NCBI RefSeq assembly: GCF_000020645.1
Contig: NC_011060.1
Span: 866,501 to 930,500 of the forward strand
From: Pelodictyon phaeoclathratiforme BU-1
Lineage (GTDB): Bacteria; Bacteroidota; Chlorobiia; Chlorobiales; Chlorobiaceae
Length of the DNA: 64,000 nucleotides
Direction: 5' to 3'
Shown piece by piece: positions 8,240 to 17,338 of the stretch. How positions within the stretch are numbered: the first letter of the stretch is position 1; every line of letters starts with the position of its first letter. The notes under the pieces are model-generated. The model ran no database searches, was not told the DNA's origin, and saw only the letters and a list, made by a program, of their open reading frames with translations. The position numbers were made by a program, and so were the translations under genes.

Positions 8240-9016
8240 ATGTCGAGATTCGTGTCAACAACACAACCAAAAGCAGTAGTTCTTCTCAGCGGTGGCATGG
8301 ACAGCCTTGTTACCACAGCAATGGCTCATGCCGCAGGCTTTGAGCTTGCAGCCATGCATGTCAATTACGGGCAGCGAACCTGGCAGAAGGAGCTGGAGTC
8401 GTTCCGTTCCATCTGTAGCCACTACAACATAGAGCAGCGACTTGAAGTCAATGCCGATTTTCTTGCCCAGATTGGCGGCTCATCCCTCACCGATTTCTCC
8501 ATGCCGGTGGGCGGTGCTGACCTGCAGGGCTCTTCGATACCTACCAGTTATGTGCCATTCCGCAATGCGGGTTTTCTCTCGATGGCCGTGAGCTGGTCGG
8601 AAGTGATCGGTGCCAGCAAGATTTTTATTGGAGCGGTCGAGGAGGATTCCTCCGGCTATCCCGACTGCCGAAAGGTATTCTATGACGCTTTCAATACCGT
8701 TATCGTACTCGGAACGAAACCGGAGACCGATATTGCAATCCTTACTCCGCTCATTGAGATGCAGAAGTCGGAAATTGTCCGAAAAGGCATTGAGCTTCAG
8801 GTTCCCTTCGAATTGAGCTGGTCATGTTATAAAAGTGAAGGGAAGGCCTGTGGTCTCTGTGACAGTTGTGCCCGCAGACTCAGAGCCTTTGAGATGATGG
8901 GCATTACCGACCCGATTGATTATGAAGCTCGTCCTCTGTATATTCAGCAGAAATCGGCAGAGCATAGCAGGCATACCAGCAGTATTCATCCTTCAATCAA
9001 TACCCTTCAGTCATGA
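8240..9016 (+). CDS. queC: 7-cyano-7-deazaguanine synthase (QueC)
   Basis: A 258-residue ATP-dependent enzyme that turns 7-carboxy-7-deazaguanine into preQ0, a precursor of the tRNA nucleoside queuosine. The PP-loop SGGMDS sits at about residues 17-22, and the C-terminal zinc site SCYKSEGKACGLCDSC supplies four cysteines. The start ATG 8240 gives MSRFVSTTQPKAVVLLSGG; in-frame starts at 8174 and 8219 would add residues not typical of the family. It overlaps the CPBP gene by 4 bp. queA, a later step of the same pathway, is 11 kb downstream. Confidence 0.95.
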   Translation: MSRFVSTTQPKAVVLLSGGMDSLVTTAMAHAAGFELAAMHVNYGQRTWQKELESFRSICSHYNIEQRLEVNADFLAQIGGSSLTDFSMPVGGADLQGSSIPTSYVPFRNAGFLSMAVSWSEVIGASKIFIGAVEEDSSGYPDCRKVFYDAFNTVIVLGTKPETDIAILTPLIEMQKSEIVRKGIELQVPFELSWSCYKSEGKACGLCDSCARRLRAFEMMGITDPIDYEARPLYIQQKSAEHSRHTSSIHPSINTLQS

Positions 9017-9690
9017 AATCTGTCAAACCGCTCTCTTTTGAACCGGACTCCTCTACAGCACGGTTCAACCTCTCTTTTGCCCTTATGGCGGCCATCTGGC
9101 TCCTTGGTCTTGCAGGGCATTTTACGCCGTTTCAGGAGTGGCCCGCACTTTTCCTTTATGTTATTGGTTCCATTGGTCTGGTGCTCTACCGGGGTAAAAC
9201 AACCGGTGAATGGAAGGAGATGTATCTTGCTGGAGGTGACCTGAAGAAGTCGCTCTTGTGGGGTGCCATCGGTGGTACACTCCTGTTACTGGTTGCCATG
9301 ATGAATACTGCTATGATGAAGAGTCAAAATGATACTGCAATGATGTCCGGGATGGAGTATCTGCTTGTCAATCGTTCGCTCCTTTATCTTTATCCGATTC
9401 TGGTTATTGCTGAAGAGTTCCTTTGGAGAGGAATCATGCTTTCGGCTATGATTGAGAAGGGTTTGAATAAGCATCTGACTGTATTTTTGACGACCCTGTT
9501 TTTTCTTCTTAATCATTTAGCCGTTGCTCCTGTAAATATGATGGAGAGAGCAATGATGGCGATGATGGCATTTCCATTGGGTATTATTGGTGGTTATATT
9601 GTTGTGAATACCAGAAATGTGTGGGGGAGTGTTCTTGTGCACATGCTTGTCATGACTTCCATGATAGCCGCTATTCAGATTATCTTGTAG
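9013..9690 (+). CDS. CPBP-family intramembrane metalloprotease
   Basis: A 225-residue integral membrane protein with six or seven hydrophobic segments. It carries the Abi/CAAX-protease (CPBP) motifs: EEFLWRG near residue 134 (EExxxR), the conserved His in FFLLNHL near 167, and a last histidine in the helix WGSVLVHML. These are the metal-binding and catalytic elements of Rce1-like proteases. Substrates are unknown in bacteria; roles include protein maturation and bacteriocin immunity. Translation is coupled to queC through an ATGA overlap. Confidence 0.85.
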   Translation: MKSVKPLSFEPDSSTARFNLSFALMAAIWLLGLAGHFTPFQEWPALFLYVIGSIGLVLYRGKTTGEWKEMYLAGGDLKKSLLWGAIGGTLLLLVAMMNTAMMKSQNDTAMMSGMEYLLVNRSLLYLYPILVIAEEFLWRGIMLSAMIEKGLNKHLTVFLTTLFFLLNHLAVAPVNMMERAMMAMMAFPLGIIGGYIVVNTRNVWGSVLVHMLVMTSMIAAIQIIL

Positions 9691-9721
9691 AAATTATTGC
9701 CGACAAATATAAAAGTTCATT

Positions 9722-10525
9722 ATGTCTGAGAATCGAATTACCCAGTTGGTGAAGCAGGATAAAAAATTCCTGATTGCCTATTATATGCCGGAATTTCCGG
9801 TAACTGGCTCGACGCTCCCCGTGCTTGAGGCGCTTGAGGAGAGCGGGGTTGATATCATTGAGCTTGGTATGCCCTATTCTGACCCGATAGGCGATGGGCC
9901 AGTGATTCAGGATGCAGCCCATACCGCTATCCGTAACGGTGTGACCATCAAATATCTTCTTGAACTGGTACGCAGAGCCCGGCAGGGCGAAGGGTGCAAA
10001 AAAATTACAGCCCCCATCCTTCTGATGGGCTACTGCAACCCCCTGATTGCTTACGGTGGTGATTGTTTTCTGCATGATGCCCTTGAGGCGGGAGTTGACG
10101 GATTGCTTATTCCCGATCTTCCTCCCGAGGAGGCGGCAGATTTTCTCGAAAAAGCAAAGGGGTTTGGCCTTACCGTTGTCTTTCTTGTTTCACCGGTTAC
10201 TCCACCCGAAAGGATAGAGCTGATCGACAGCCTCTCGACCGATTTTTCCTACTGTCTTGCGGTCAATGGTACAACAGGGACAGCGAAGCTTTCCGATACG
10301 GCGACAGAGTCAGCGGTTGATGACTATCTGAAAAGGGTACGCCAACATGCCCGGAAAAAATTTGTTGTCGGTTTTGGCATCAAGGATAAGGCGCAGGTAG
10401 AGCATATGTGGAACTTTGCAGACGGAGCCGTCGTGGGAAGTGCCCTTTTGCAGTACATCGCAGCTTCTGCAACTCCTGAAGAGACAGCCCGCCTGGCCGC
10501 GGAGTTCTGGAAAACGTTGCGCTGA
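9722..10525 (+). CDS. trpA: tryptophan synthase alpha chain
   Basis: A 267-residue TIM-barrel subunit that cleaves indole-3-glycerol phosphate to indole and glyceraldehyde 3-phosphate and passes indole to TrpB. The motif ELGMPYSDPIGDGP near residues 46-59 contains both catalytic acids (Glu and Asp), and GFGIKDKAQVE near 219 is the phosphate-binding end. Other trp genes are absent nearby, so the pathway is dispersed here. It sits 31 bp after the CPBP gene and 3 bp before the glycosyltransferase, suggesting one transcript from queC onward. Confidence 0.96.
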   Translation: MSENRITQLVKQDKKFLIAYYMPEFPVTGSTLPVLEALEESGVDIIELGMPYSDPIGDGPVIQDAAHTAIRNGVTIKYLLELVRRARQGEGCKKITAPILLMGYCNPLIAYGGDCFLHDALEAGVDGLLIPDLPPEEAADFLEKAKGFGLTVVFLVSPVTPPERIELIDSLSTDFSYCLAVNGTTGTAKLSDTATESAVDDYLKRVRQHARKKFVVGFGIKDKAQVEHMWNFADGAVVGSALLQYIAASATPEETARLAAEFWKTLR

Positions 10526-10528
10526 CCG

Positions 10529-11542
10529 ATGGCACTCTCTCCCTCGGTTGATATCATTATTCCCCATTACAGGAGGCGCGACATGCTTGAGCGCTGCCTT
10601 GATTCGCTCGAACAGAGCAGCTATCCCTCCATGGGCATCATCGTGGTCGATAACGGTGGCAGCGAGGCGGGCCTTGTTTTTCTTGTCAAGCGTTACCGCA
10701 ATGCACGTCTGTTACGACTTCCGGAAAACAGGGGGTATGCCGGAGGTTGCAACGCGGGGCTGAAAAGCTCTTCGGCTGACTATGTGGTTTTCATGAATGA
10801 CGATACGGAGCACGATCCGATGTGGCTTGAACAGCTTGTTACGGCTGCTCTTGCCGATAGCCATATGGGAGCCTTGCAGCCTAAAATCCTTTCGCTTAAG
10901 CCTTATCGCAAGGGCAAAAAGATCTTTGATTATGCCGGTGCTGCGGGCGGTATGATGGATCAGCTTGGTTATCCCTGGTGCCTTGGTCGGACATTTTCCG
11001 GTGTTGAGAGCGACAGGGGGCAGTACGATTGCGGGAAGGAAATTTTCTGGGCATCGGGTGTTGCCATGTTTGTAAAACGAGCGGTGGCCGAAGAGCTTGG
11101 AGGGTTTGATGAGGATTTTTTCATGCAGATGGAGGAGATTGACCTCTCCTGGCGGATGAAGCTTGCTGGATACCGCATAGCATCGGTTCCTTCATCACTT
11201 GTTCTGCATGAAGGGGGTGCATCGCTGCAGGGCGGATCGGCAGAAAAAATTTATCTCAATCATCGCAATAATGTGACTATGCTTCTGAAGAACCGTGGTA
11301 TGGCAGGGCTTCTGTGGGTGCTTCCGCTGCGTCTGTTGCTTGACCTTGCGGTTGCACTCTTTTATCTCACACAGTTTCCCGGATCGCTGAAAAAATCAGG
11401 AGCAGTGTTCCGCGCATGGTCTTTCAATCTCCGGGCTCTTGCTGCGACCATGAAGAAACGCCGCACGATACAGACGTCAAGGGTGGTTGATGATCGTACC
11501 ATTTTTCGTGACGCTCCGCCCTCACTCCTTTTCAGACGGTAA
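10529..11542 (+). CDS. family 2 glycosyltransferase
   Basis: A 337-residue GT-A-fold glycosyltransferase. The N-terminus DIIIPHYRRRDMLERCLDSL binds the nucleotide-sugar, NDDTEHDP near residue 90 is the DxD-like metal site, and EEIDLSWRMKLAGYRI is the acceptor-side ED motif of rhamnosyltransferase-like GT2 enzymes. A hydrophobic stretch near residues 250-275 (GLLWVLPLRLLLDLAVALFY) could hold it on the membrane. It is probably involved in cell-surface polysaccharide synthesis; donor and acceptor are unknown. Its 3' end overlaps the convergent SRPBCC gene by 21 bp. Confidence 0.88.
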   Translation: MALSPSVDIIIPHYRRRDMLERCLDSLEQSSYPSMGIIVVDNGGSEAGLVFLVKRYRNARLLRLPENRGYAGGCNAGLKSSSADYVVFMNDDTEHDPMWLEQLVTAALADSHMGALQPKILSLKPYRKGKKIFDYAGAAGGMMDQLGYPWCLGRTFSGVESDRGQYDCGKEIFWASGVAMFVKRAVAEELGGFDEDFFMQMEEIDLSWRMKLAGYRIASVPSSLVLHEGGASLQGGSAEKIYLNHRNNVTMLLKNRGMAGLLWVLPLRLLLDLAVALFYLTQFPGSLKKSGAVFRAWSFNLRALAATMKKRRTIQTSRVVDDRTIFRDAPPSLLFRR

Positions 11543-12178
11543 CGATTTCGCATGGTTTAATTCAGCCTGTTTTTTCATTGCGATCATCATCAGAGGACAA
11601 TCCCGATTCTGCACATTTCTGACAGCAAACTGGGGGGCATAAAAATCCGGCTTCACTTCTGCCCTGTAGGTAAGAAATGTTCCTGCTCCCTGCGGGTAAT
11701 CGACCAAAGTCCACTCTCCCTGATAGACCTTGAAATCACCGGTTATTTGCTGAAAACGAAGCCGCGTCAGCCCCTCTCCCCATACTTTCATTTTTATGTA
11801 GACCTCTTTCGAGAAGATAAACATTCTGCTTTTTCCCTTTTCAAACATCACGATTTCAATACCATTGTCCGAAATGATGTCGCTGTCGATAATATTCGGA
11901 ACAAAATTTTTATGATTTTTAAAATCAGTTATCACTTCCCAGACCTTTTTTGGCGGAGCTGCAATATAGATTTGTCCCTCTATGCCGGTAACTCCCTCCT
12001 GCAGATTTGAGAGCGCTACAATGACCTCTCCGGTTAACAGTCTTGCCCTTTCTCCCGTCAGAGAGTCAGAATGAGTTGTCGTTATCGGCAGCGCCCTGAG
12101 GGATGCGGCGTGAAAAAAAAACAGTACAGCCATGAGAGGCAGTATCATCTTGTTTAATAGTCTGATGCGTCTCTGCAT
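11522..12178 (-). CDS. exported SRPBCC/START-like (cyclase/dehydrase-type) protein
   Basis: A 218-residue protein with a signal peptide (hydrophobic MILPLMAVLFFFHAASLRA) and then a START/SRPBCC-fold domain: IYIAAPPKKVWEVITDFKNH, a hydrophobic-cavity beta sheet, and a final long helix from about residue 185. Members bind hydrophobic ligands; exported ones are mostly uncharacterised. Start could be the first Met or Met-11; the signal peptide fits either. It overlaps the convergent glycosyltransferase tail. Confidence 0.78.
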   Translation of the reverse strand: MQRRIRLLNKMILPLMAVLFFFHAASLRALPITTTHSDSLTGERARLLTGEVIVALSNLQEGVTGIEGQIYIAAPPKKVWEVITDFKNHKNFVPNIIDSDIISDNGIEIVMFEKGKSRMFIFSKEVYIKMKVWGEGLTRLRFQQITGDFKVYQGEWTLVDYPQGAGTFLTYRAEVKPDFYAPQFAVRNVQNRDCPLMMIAMKKQAELNHAKSLPSEKE

Positions 12179-12257
12179 GCTGTATTCCTGGTCAATGAGG
12201 TAACGGGATGATTCGTGACTGTCAGGCTGTTTTCAGTAAAGCAGTCCTGGTTGTTTG

Positions 12258-13301
12258 CTACTTTTTGGGTGGTGTCAGATGACCCCATTTCACCATATCT
12301 TTTATAGTTTCAATCAGACTTTCCCTGACTGGCATGAAGGAGATGCCAAGTTCACGCCTGATTTTCGAATTGTCATAGTGCATGGTACGTCCGATGGTTG
12401 TGCGGATATACATGCCGATATCCTTCGGCTGTGTGAAAGAGAGCCCTTTCATGAGCAGAGTACCTATCTTTCCTGTCATATTGGCCTTTGGCAGGGCGTA
12501 CTTATCGAAACCAGAAGATTTAAGCAGTGCTACCACCTCTCTCATGTGCAATGCCTCAGCCGAGCAAAGGTAACGACCGCTTGCTGTATCGGTTTCCATT
12601 GCAAGAATATGCGCTTTTGCCACATCCCGCACATCAACGAAGCCCCAGTTGATGTCTATGATTCCAGGGTAAACGCCAATCATGATGTCGCGAATCATCT
12701 CATTGGAGGTATTGAGTGATGGAGCGAGTGAAGGGCCAATAACCATAAAGGGATTGATGGCAATCAGATCAAAAGGTGGTCGCTTTTTCATGATGAAATC
12801 CCATGCCGCCAGTTCAGCAAGGGTTTTTGAGTAGTGGTAAGGATTTCGATCGAGAGAGGACATGATGTTCCACTCTTTTTCCGTAAAAATTTTTGTGCTG
12901 TCCGGCTCATCGGTAATGGCGGCAATGGAGGAGGTCAAAATCACTCGTTTAACGCAGCCCGATTTCAGGCAACTTTCAAGGAGCGTTTCGGTTCCGTTTA
13001 CTGCTGGATCAACCAGATCGGTTTGTGGATTTTTTACCTTATTTTTATAAGGGCTTGCCGTATGCATTACATAGTCGCAACCCTCTACGGCCTTGTCGTA
13101 TGAACCGGGAGCAAGCAGGTCAGCCTCAACAAGTTCAAGATGCTCCGCAGCTCCTGGAAGAGCGAGGAGGAAAGGGTAGTTCTGAGAGCTTTTGCGTACC
13201 GTTCCTCTGACGCGGTATCCTTGTTCAAGCAGTTGCTTGACGATATGGGATGCAATGAATCCGGAAGCTCCGGTAACGCATACTGGTTTCTTGGTCTTCA
13301 T
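12258..13301 (-). CDS. NAD(P)-dependent epimerase/reductase (extended SDR, dihydroflavonol-reductase-like)
   Basis: A 347-residue extended short-chain dehydrogenase. GASGFIASH at residues 10-18 binds the dinucleotide, and YHYSK near residue 166 is the catalytic Tyr-x-x-x-Lys with an upstream Ser in LTSSIAAI. The arrangement and the RGTVRKSS segment after beta-2 fit the dihydroflavonol-4-reductase/cinnamoyl reductase-like branch, which in bacteria reduces varied aldehydes or ketones and prefers NADPH. The physiological substrate is unknown. The gene stands alone between two spacers. Confidence 0.87.
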   Translation of the reverse strand: MKTKKPVCVTGASGFIASHIVKQLLEQGYRVRGTVRKSSQNYPFLLALPGAAEHLELVEADLLAPGSYDKAVEGCDYVMHTASPYKNKVKNPQTDLVDPAVNGTETLLESCLKSGCVKRVILTSSIAAITDEPDSTKIFTEKEWNIMSSLDRNPYHYSKTLAELAAWDFIMKKRPPFDLIAINPFMVIGPSLAPSLNTSNEMIRDIMIGVYPGIIDINWGFVDVRDVAKAHILAMETDTASGRYLCSAEALHMREVVALLKSSGFDKYALPKANMTGKIGTLLMKGLSFTQPKDIGMYIRTTIGRTMHYDNSKIRRELGISFMPVRESLIETIKDMVKWGHLTPPKK

Positions 13302-13659
13302 GATTTTATTTATAAGTGTATGACTGCAGGAGAGAATGCAGCTCTTCAGGGATACCAGAAAAGATCACCTTCACGTAATGTACATCCAGTTCCTGAACTC
13401 TCCAACGTTATCAGGGCGAGTTCAGGGTGAAAGGGAAAAGAGAGATCGGATTTCGGGGTTCACAAAACGTGTGAAGAGTTTTTCAATGAGAGAATACCCC
13501 TGGAAGAAGGGTATTTCTTTTGCAAACCCGGAAGCTTATTACTACAATGGAATAGGCAGGTTTTTTCAAGATGCACAAAGCGTGTGGGCTTCTTTTGCTG
13601 TTCCCCATATGTTCTACCCGAAATTATTGTTGCCGATGGAAGAAATATAATAGACGGTC
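13302..13659. other. 358-bp spacer; one weak hairpin, no convincing gene
   Basis: A divergent spacer between the reductase and the PsiE-like gene. A frame of 104 codons crosses it (13336-13650, +) but has no recognisable features and no ribosome site. An AATACCC / GGGTATT hairpin (13493-13499 with 13509-13515, 9-nt loop) followed by TCTTTT could be a weak terminator or leader structure. Confidence 0.4.
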
Positions 13660-14178
13660 ATGCACATGATAGCATCGTTCGAAGATCACCTTTTGACGGC
13701 CTTGCGGGCCTTTAATCATCTTCTTCACGCATTTCTTGCCTTGGCTCTTGTTATGGCAAGTCTCATGGTGTTGTGGGAATTTTCCGTTGCTGTTGTTCAC
13801 TCAGTTGAGATGAATAATCTGGCTCATGGTTTTCTGCAGTCACTGGGCACCCTTTTTATTGTGTGGACGCTCTCAAGCCTCATTTCGGCTGAAATCAACT
13901 ATGTGCAAACCGGCGTTTTTCATGTGGTGGTTTTCATCGAAGTTGCCATGATTACGCTCCTGCGGCAATTGATTGTTGAACCGGTCAAGATTGCCACTGC
14001 AGGCCAGAATGTTGAGCAGCTTTTTAATCCATGGCACTATGCTCTTTTGCTCGCCTCCCTGCTTGTGATTGGTATTTTGCATAAACTGGTGACCAGTTCC
14101 GATAAAAAGGATCAGGAGCAGGACGTATCAGGCGGCAAAATGTCGAATACGGGAAACCTTACCCTCCCATTATCGTGA
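13660..14178 (+). CDS. PsiE-like membrane protein
   Basis: A 172-residue protein with four predicted membrane helices (about 20-45, 58-78, 85-105 and 125-147). The pattern SSLISAEINYVQTG followed by FHVVVFIEVAMITLLRQLIV matches the PsiE family (phosphate-starvation-inducible E), in which a conserved xYxxxG/FH turn precedes an arginine-containing helix. Function in the family is unknown. The C-terminal 25 residues are polar. Start may be ATG 13660 or 13666. Confidence 0.7.
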   Translation: MHMIASFEDHLLTALRAFNHLLHAFLALALVMASLMVLWEFSVAVVHSVEMNNLAHGFLQSLGTLFIVWTLSSLISAEINYVQTGVFHVVVFIEVAMITLLRQLIVEPVKIATAGQNVEQLFNPWHYALLLASLLVIGILHKLVTSSDKKDQEQDVSGGKMSNTGNLTLPLS

Positions 14179-14417
14179 CGGCTTTTCATTTCTCAGGGTT
14201 TCATCCATCATTCTGCTTGCCGGTTGTTGTTCCTTTTTTTCTGCCCAATGCATTGCCTGGAGAGATGCAAGGCTGAGCAGGAAAAAACCAGCAATGAGCG
14301 GTCGTACAGTGCCGTCGTAACGGAGTAGCCGAGTGCCCTGTGGTTTGCGACAACCATGAGGGTGTTGCCGGTAATATTTTTGAAAGAGAAGATAACTCTT
14401 TTTTCACGCCATCTCAT
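14170..14417 (-). pseudogene. possible small membrane protein downstream of the CDF gene, frameshifted
   Basis: ATG 14417 overlaps the CDF stop codon (ATGA), suggesting coupling, and opens MRWREKRVIFSFKNITGNTL. About 41 codons in, a more protein-like continuation is found one base back: LIAGFFLLSLASLQAMHW and a polar tail ending NEKPSR at a stop near 14170. Joined, they would make an 84-residue single-pass membrane protein. A one-base deletion, or pure chance, are both possible. Confidence 0.25.
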
Positions 14418-15793
14418 GCAAAGAGCGGTTCAGCGTGGATGATCACCCGTCCTGCATTGGGCAGGGAGCGATAAATTGCTCCTTCCAGTTGGCTGGTCAG
14501 TGAGTGAACCTCTTCAAGGAGTACCTCGTCGTTAAATGAGCAGTGCAGGGTAATGAAGAGCTTCTCTTTATCTGTTTTACGAATCTGAATATCGTGGACA
14601 TCCTGGATTTTCCTGATGCTTTGTGCTGCATTGATGATCGTGTCGCGTACAACTTTTTCTTCTCCGGCCTGAAGGGTCGTGGTACAGCACTCGTCATTGC
14701 GGAGTGGGTCAAGGTGGATGCAAATATTGAGTTCACCGTCGAACTCGCGGTGTAACTCCTCTTCAAGTGCGTTAACGGTATCGTGTGCCTGCTTAATGGT
14801 GAGTTGCTGGTCGATTTCGACATCAAAAGTGATCTGTTTTTGCCGTTCAGTGAGGTTTGTGGAAATGTTATGGGCGTGAAGGTTATGATTCAACCCTATG
14901 ACATGGATCCGTTCAGCAATAGTCTCGCTGTTGAGTGCAATTGGCCTTGTGTTGATGGTGATATCACCCACGGGAAACTCATCACGCACTCTTTTTTCGA
15001 TATCAGAGCAGATGCGCTGAACCTTTTCAACCGAGAGCGTTCTGTTGATACAGACGGCCATTTCAATGAATACCTGCGGCCCGGTTGGTTTTACCCGCAC
15101 CTTGTCGATGGAAATGACCCCACTGACCGTCATGGTTATCTCCTCAAGACGATCGGTAATGCCTTCCGGTGCGGCATCAATCAGTACGTCAATGGTTTTT
15201 TTCCCAAGGTTGAATGCTGCCCAGCCCACCAGCAGTGCGACCGCAATACCGGCAACAGCATCAGCCCAGGCAATACCGAGTGAAACAAAAATGAGGCCCA
15301 AAAGCACGACCGCAGAGCTGAGGATATCAGAGCTGAAGTGCAATGCATCAGCCTCAAGGGCTTGACTGTTCGTCTCTTTCGCGACTTTTTTCAGTGCCCT
15401 CGACCGTGAAAAATCGACCACAATGGAGATGACCATAATGGCAATGGCATACCACTTCACTTCGATCTCTACGCTCCCGGCAAGCAACCTTTCAGTTGCG
15501 GCGTAGATAATCCAGATGCTCGTTACAACAAGAAGAGCGGTTTCAATAAGCGCCGAGACGCTCTCGACCTTGGCATGACCGTAGTGGTGTTTTCTGTCGG
15601 CTGGTTTGCTGCTCATATTTACGGCGAACAAGGTCAGGGAGGCAGCGCCCAGGTCGAGGGCAGAATGGGCGGCTTCGGATATAATGCCGATGCTGCCGCT
15701 CATGATACCGACAACGAGCTTCATAATCGTAAGAAGAAGGCTTGCCAGAACCGAACTCAGGGCAACCTGTTGTTTTTTATGAGCATTTTCCAT
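14414..15793 (-). CDS. cation diffusion facilitator transporter with extended cytoplasmic tail
   Basis: A 459-residue CDF-family metal/proton antiporter in the inner membrane, probably exporting Zn2+, Fe2+, Mn2+ or a related divalent ion. Six helices fill residues 10-205; the metal-site pairs are HSALD (H43, D47) and HFSSD (H152, D156), the H-D/H-D set typical of zinc or cobalt transporters. The HHYGHAKVE loop follows helix 2. Most members are about 300 residues; here the tail spans about 250 residues and looks like three successive ferredoxin-like ZT-dimer units (about 215-290, 292-372, 375-459). Confidence 0.92.
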   Translation of the reverse strand: MENAHKKQQVALSSVLASLLLTIMKLVVGIMSGSIGIISEAAHSALDLGAASLTLFAVNMSSKPADRKHHYGHAKVESVSALIETALLVVTSIWIIYAATERLLAGSVEIEVKWYAIAIMVISIVVDFSRSRALKKVAKETNSQALEADALHFSSDILSSAVVLLGLIFVSLGIAWADAVAGIAVALLVGWAAFNLGKKTIDVLIDAAPEGITDRLEEITMTVSGVISIDKVRVKPTGPQVFIEMAVCINRTLSVEKVQRICSDIEKRVRDEFPVGDITINTRPIALNSETIAERIHVIGLNHNLHAHNISTNLTERQKQITFDVEIDQQLTIKQAHDTVNALEEELHREFDGELNICIHLDPLRNDECCTTTLQAGEEKVVRDTIINAAQSIRKIQDVHDIQIRKTDKEKLFITLHCSFNDEVLLEEVHSLTSQLEGAIYRSLPNAGRVIIHAEPLFA

Positions 15794-16171
15794 GAAGATA
15801 TTTTGCTGCTTTCTATGAATTGTTGTTCAGTAATTTTCTGTTGTTTGTGTTCAAAGCCGTGCAGGGGTTCCATCCATTGGCGGCCTCTACCGCTTATAAT
15901 AGCATGAATTGCCTTCAGTTTGTAATGCGGGCCGGAAAATTGATGCAGTCCGGAAGTTTTTTTTTAGCTACAAGCTGGCCAGTGACCTTCCACAATACGG
16001 ACAGGCCAGGCAGAGAGAACTGCCTCCGCAACGATACAGAGAACGATAATCCGGTTATATTGTGTTTTATATGGAGATTTGTCAAGGCTGGCTTGGCTGC
16101 AGGGCAGATCCCTGGGCAAATAAAACGGGCTCATCCTGCAAGATGCAGGGAGTCACAAGAGAAATATTCCC
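15794..16171. other. 378-bp spacer before bshA; short dyad, no gene seen
   Basis: A divergent spacer between the CDF gene and bshA. No frame resembles a protein; one long frame from 15820 runs into bshA in another register and is a shadow. CCTGCA-AGA-TGCAGG (16135-16149), 22 bp before the bshA start, is a perfect 6-bp dyad that could be an operator; evidence is symmetry only. Confidence 0.35.
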
Positions 16172-17317
16172 ATGCAAAAAATGAAAATCGGTATTTCGTG
16201 TCACCATACTTACGGGGGGAGCGGGGCAATTGCCGCAGAGCTGGGCAAGGCGCTTGCTGCCAGAGGGCATATTGTTCATTTTTTCAGCAAGTCAGCTCCT
16301 TTTCGGCTCGGAGCTTTTTCGCGAAATATTTTCTGCCATGAGATTGAAGTGATGCACTATCCGCTTTTTGAGTCACCCTTTTACTCTCTCGCCCTTGCCT
16401 CGAAAATTGCCGATATCGCCTATTATGAAAAACTTGACATTGTTCATGCTCACTATGCGATTCCCCACGCCTTGAGCGCCATGCTTGCACGCCAGATGAT
16501 TGAGGACAAATGTTCCGAATTGAAGTGTTTCAAGCTGGTAACCACGCTGCATGGTACCGATATCACCGTCGTGGGTGCCGACCGGGGGATGCAGGATGTT
16601 GTGAGGCTCGCTATTAACAAATCTGACGGGGTGACGACCGTGTCCGCCTGGCTGAAGGATGAGACGGTCAGGATGTTCAGCCCAAAAAAGGAGATTACGG
16701 TCATTCCTAATTTTGTTGATACGTCACTCTTTTTTCGCTCTCCGAAACCGGAAATTCGTGAACAACTTGGCCTTGGGCAGGAAAAAATTGTTATTCACAT
16801 CTCCAATTTCAGGCCGGTAAAATGTATTGGCGATATTATCCGGATTTTTTATGCTTTAAGTAAACGCGTTGATGCAACGCTGCTGCTCGTGGGTGATGGT
16901 CCGGAACGCAGCGATGCTGAAATCCAGGTTCGCCAGTTGGGAATAGTGGATCGGGTACGGTTTCTCGGCAAGCTGGATGATATTGTTCCACTGCTCTCTA
17001 TCGCTGACCTCATGTTGATGCCGAGCAATGTTGAGTCATTCGGCCTTGCCGCGCTTGAAGCCATGGCCTGTGGTGTCCCGGTCGTGGCAACCATGGCGGG
17101 AGGTTTTCCCGAATTTATTGTTCCTGGGGTTCATGGTTATCTGCTTGCTCCGGGAGATATCAACGGCATGATGGAGAAGGCGCTTCTTCTGCTTTCAGAT
17201 CCCGGCCACTGGTTAGAGTGTTCCCAGGCATGTGTCCTCCAGGCAAAGCGGTATGAGACCGCCTTGCTTGTTGAACAGTATGAAGCATATTATACGATGC
17301 TTCTCGCAGAGGCATAG
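16172..17317 (+). CDS. bshA: N-acetyl-alpha-D-glucosaminyl L-malate synthase (BshA)
   Basis: A 381-residue GT4-family glycosyltransferase joining UDP-GlcNAc and L-malate, the first step of bacillithiol synthesis. The hallmark N-terminus KIGISCHHTYGGSGAIAAEL, the acceptor-site region TTLHGTDITVVGAD, the ISNFRPVK linker and the nucleotide-sugar EX7E segment in SNVESFGLAALEAMACGVPV are all present. Green sulfur bacteria are known to make an N-methyl-bacillithiol, so this fits the lineage. bshB and bshC are not in the window. It is convergent with mreB, 21 bp apart. Confidence 0.93.
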   Translation: MQKMKIGISCHHTYGGSGAIAAELGKALAARGHIVHFFSKSAPFRLGAFSRNIFCHEIEVMHYPLFESPFYSLALASKIADIAYYEKLDIVHAHYAIPHALSAMLARQMIEDKCSELKCFKLVTTLHGTDITVVGADRGMQDVVRLAINKSDGVTTVSAWLKDETVRMFSPKKEITVIPNFVDTSLFFRSPKPEIREQLGLGQEKIVIHISNFRPVKCIGDIIRIFYALSKRVDATLLLVGDGPERSDAEIQVRQLGIVDRVRFLGKLDDIVPLLSIADLMLMPSNVESFGLAALEAMACGVPVVATMAGGFPEFIVPGVHGYLLAPGDINGMMEKALLLLSDPGHWLECSQACVLQAKRYETALLVEQYEAYYTMLLAEA

Positions 17318-17338
17318 CGCTCTCTTCGCTCTTGTTTT

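Noticed and set aside
13336..13650. 104-codon frame in the spacer before the PsiE-like gene
   Set aside because: No motif, no ribosome site and irregular composition; kept only as a note in the spacer entry.
15820..16341. 173-codon plus-strand frame before and into bshA
   Set aside because: Runs out of register into the conserved start of bshA; low-complexity and no start signal.
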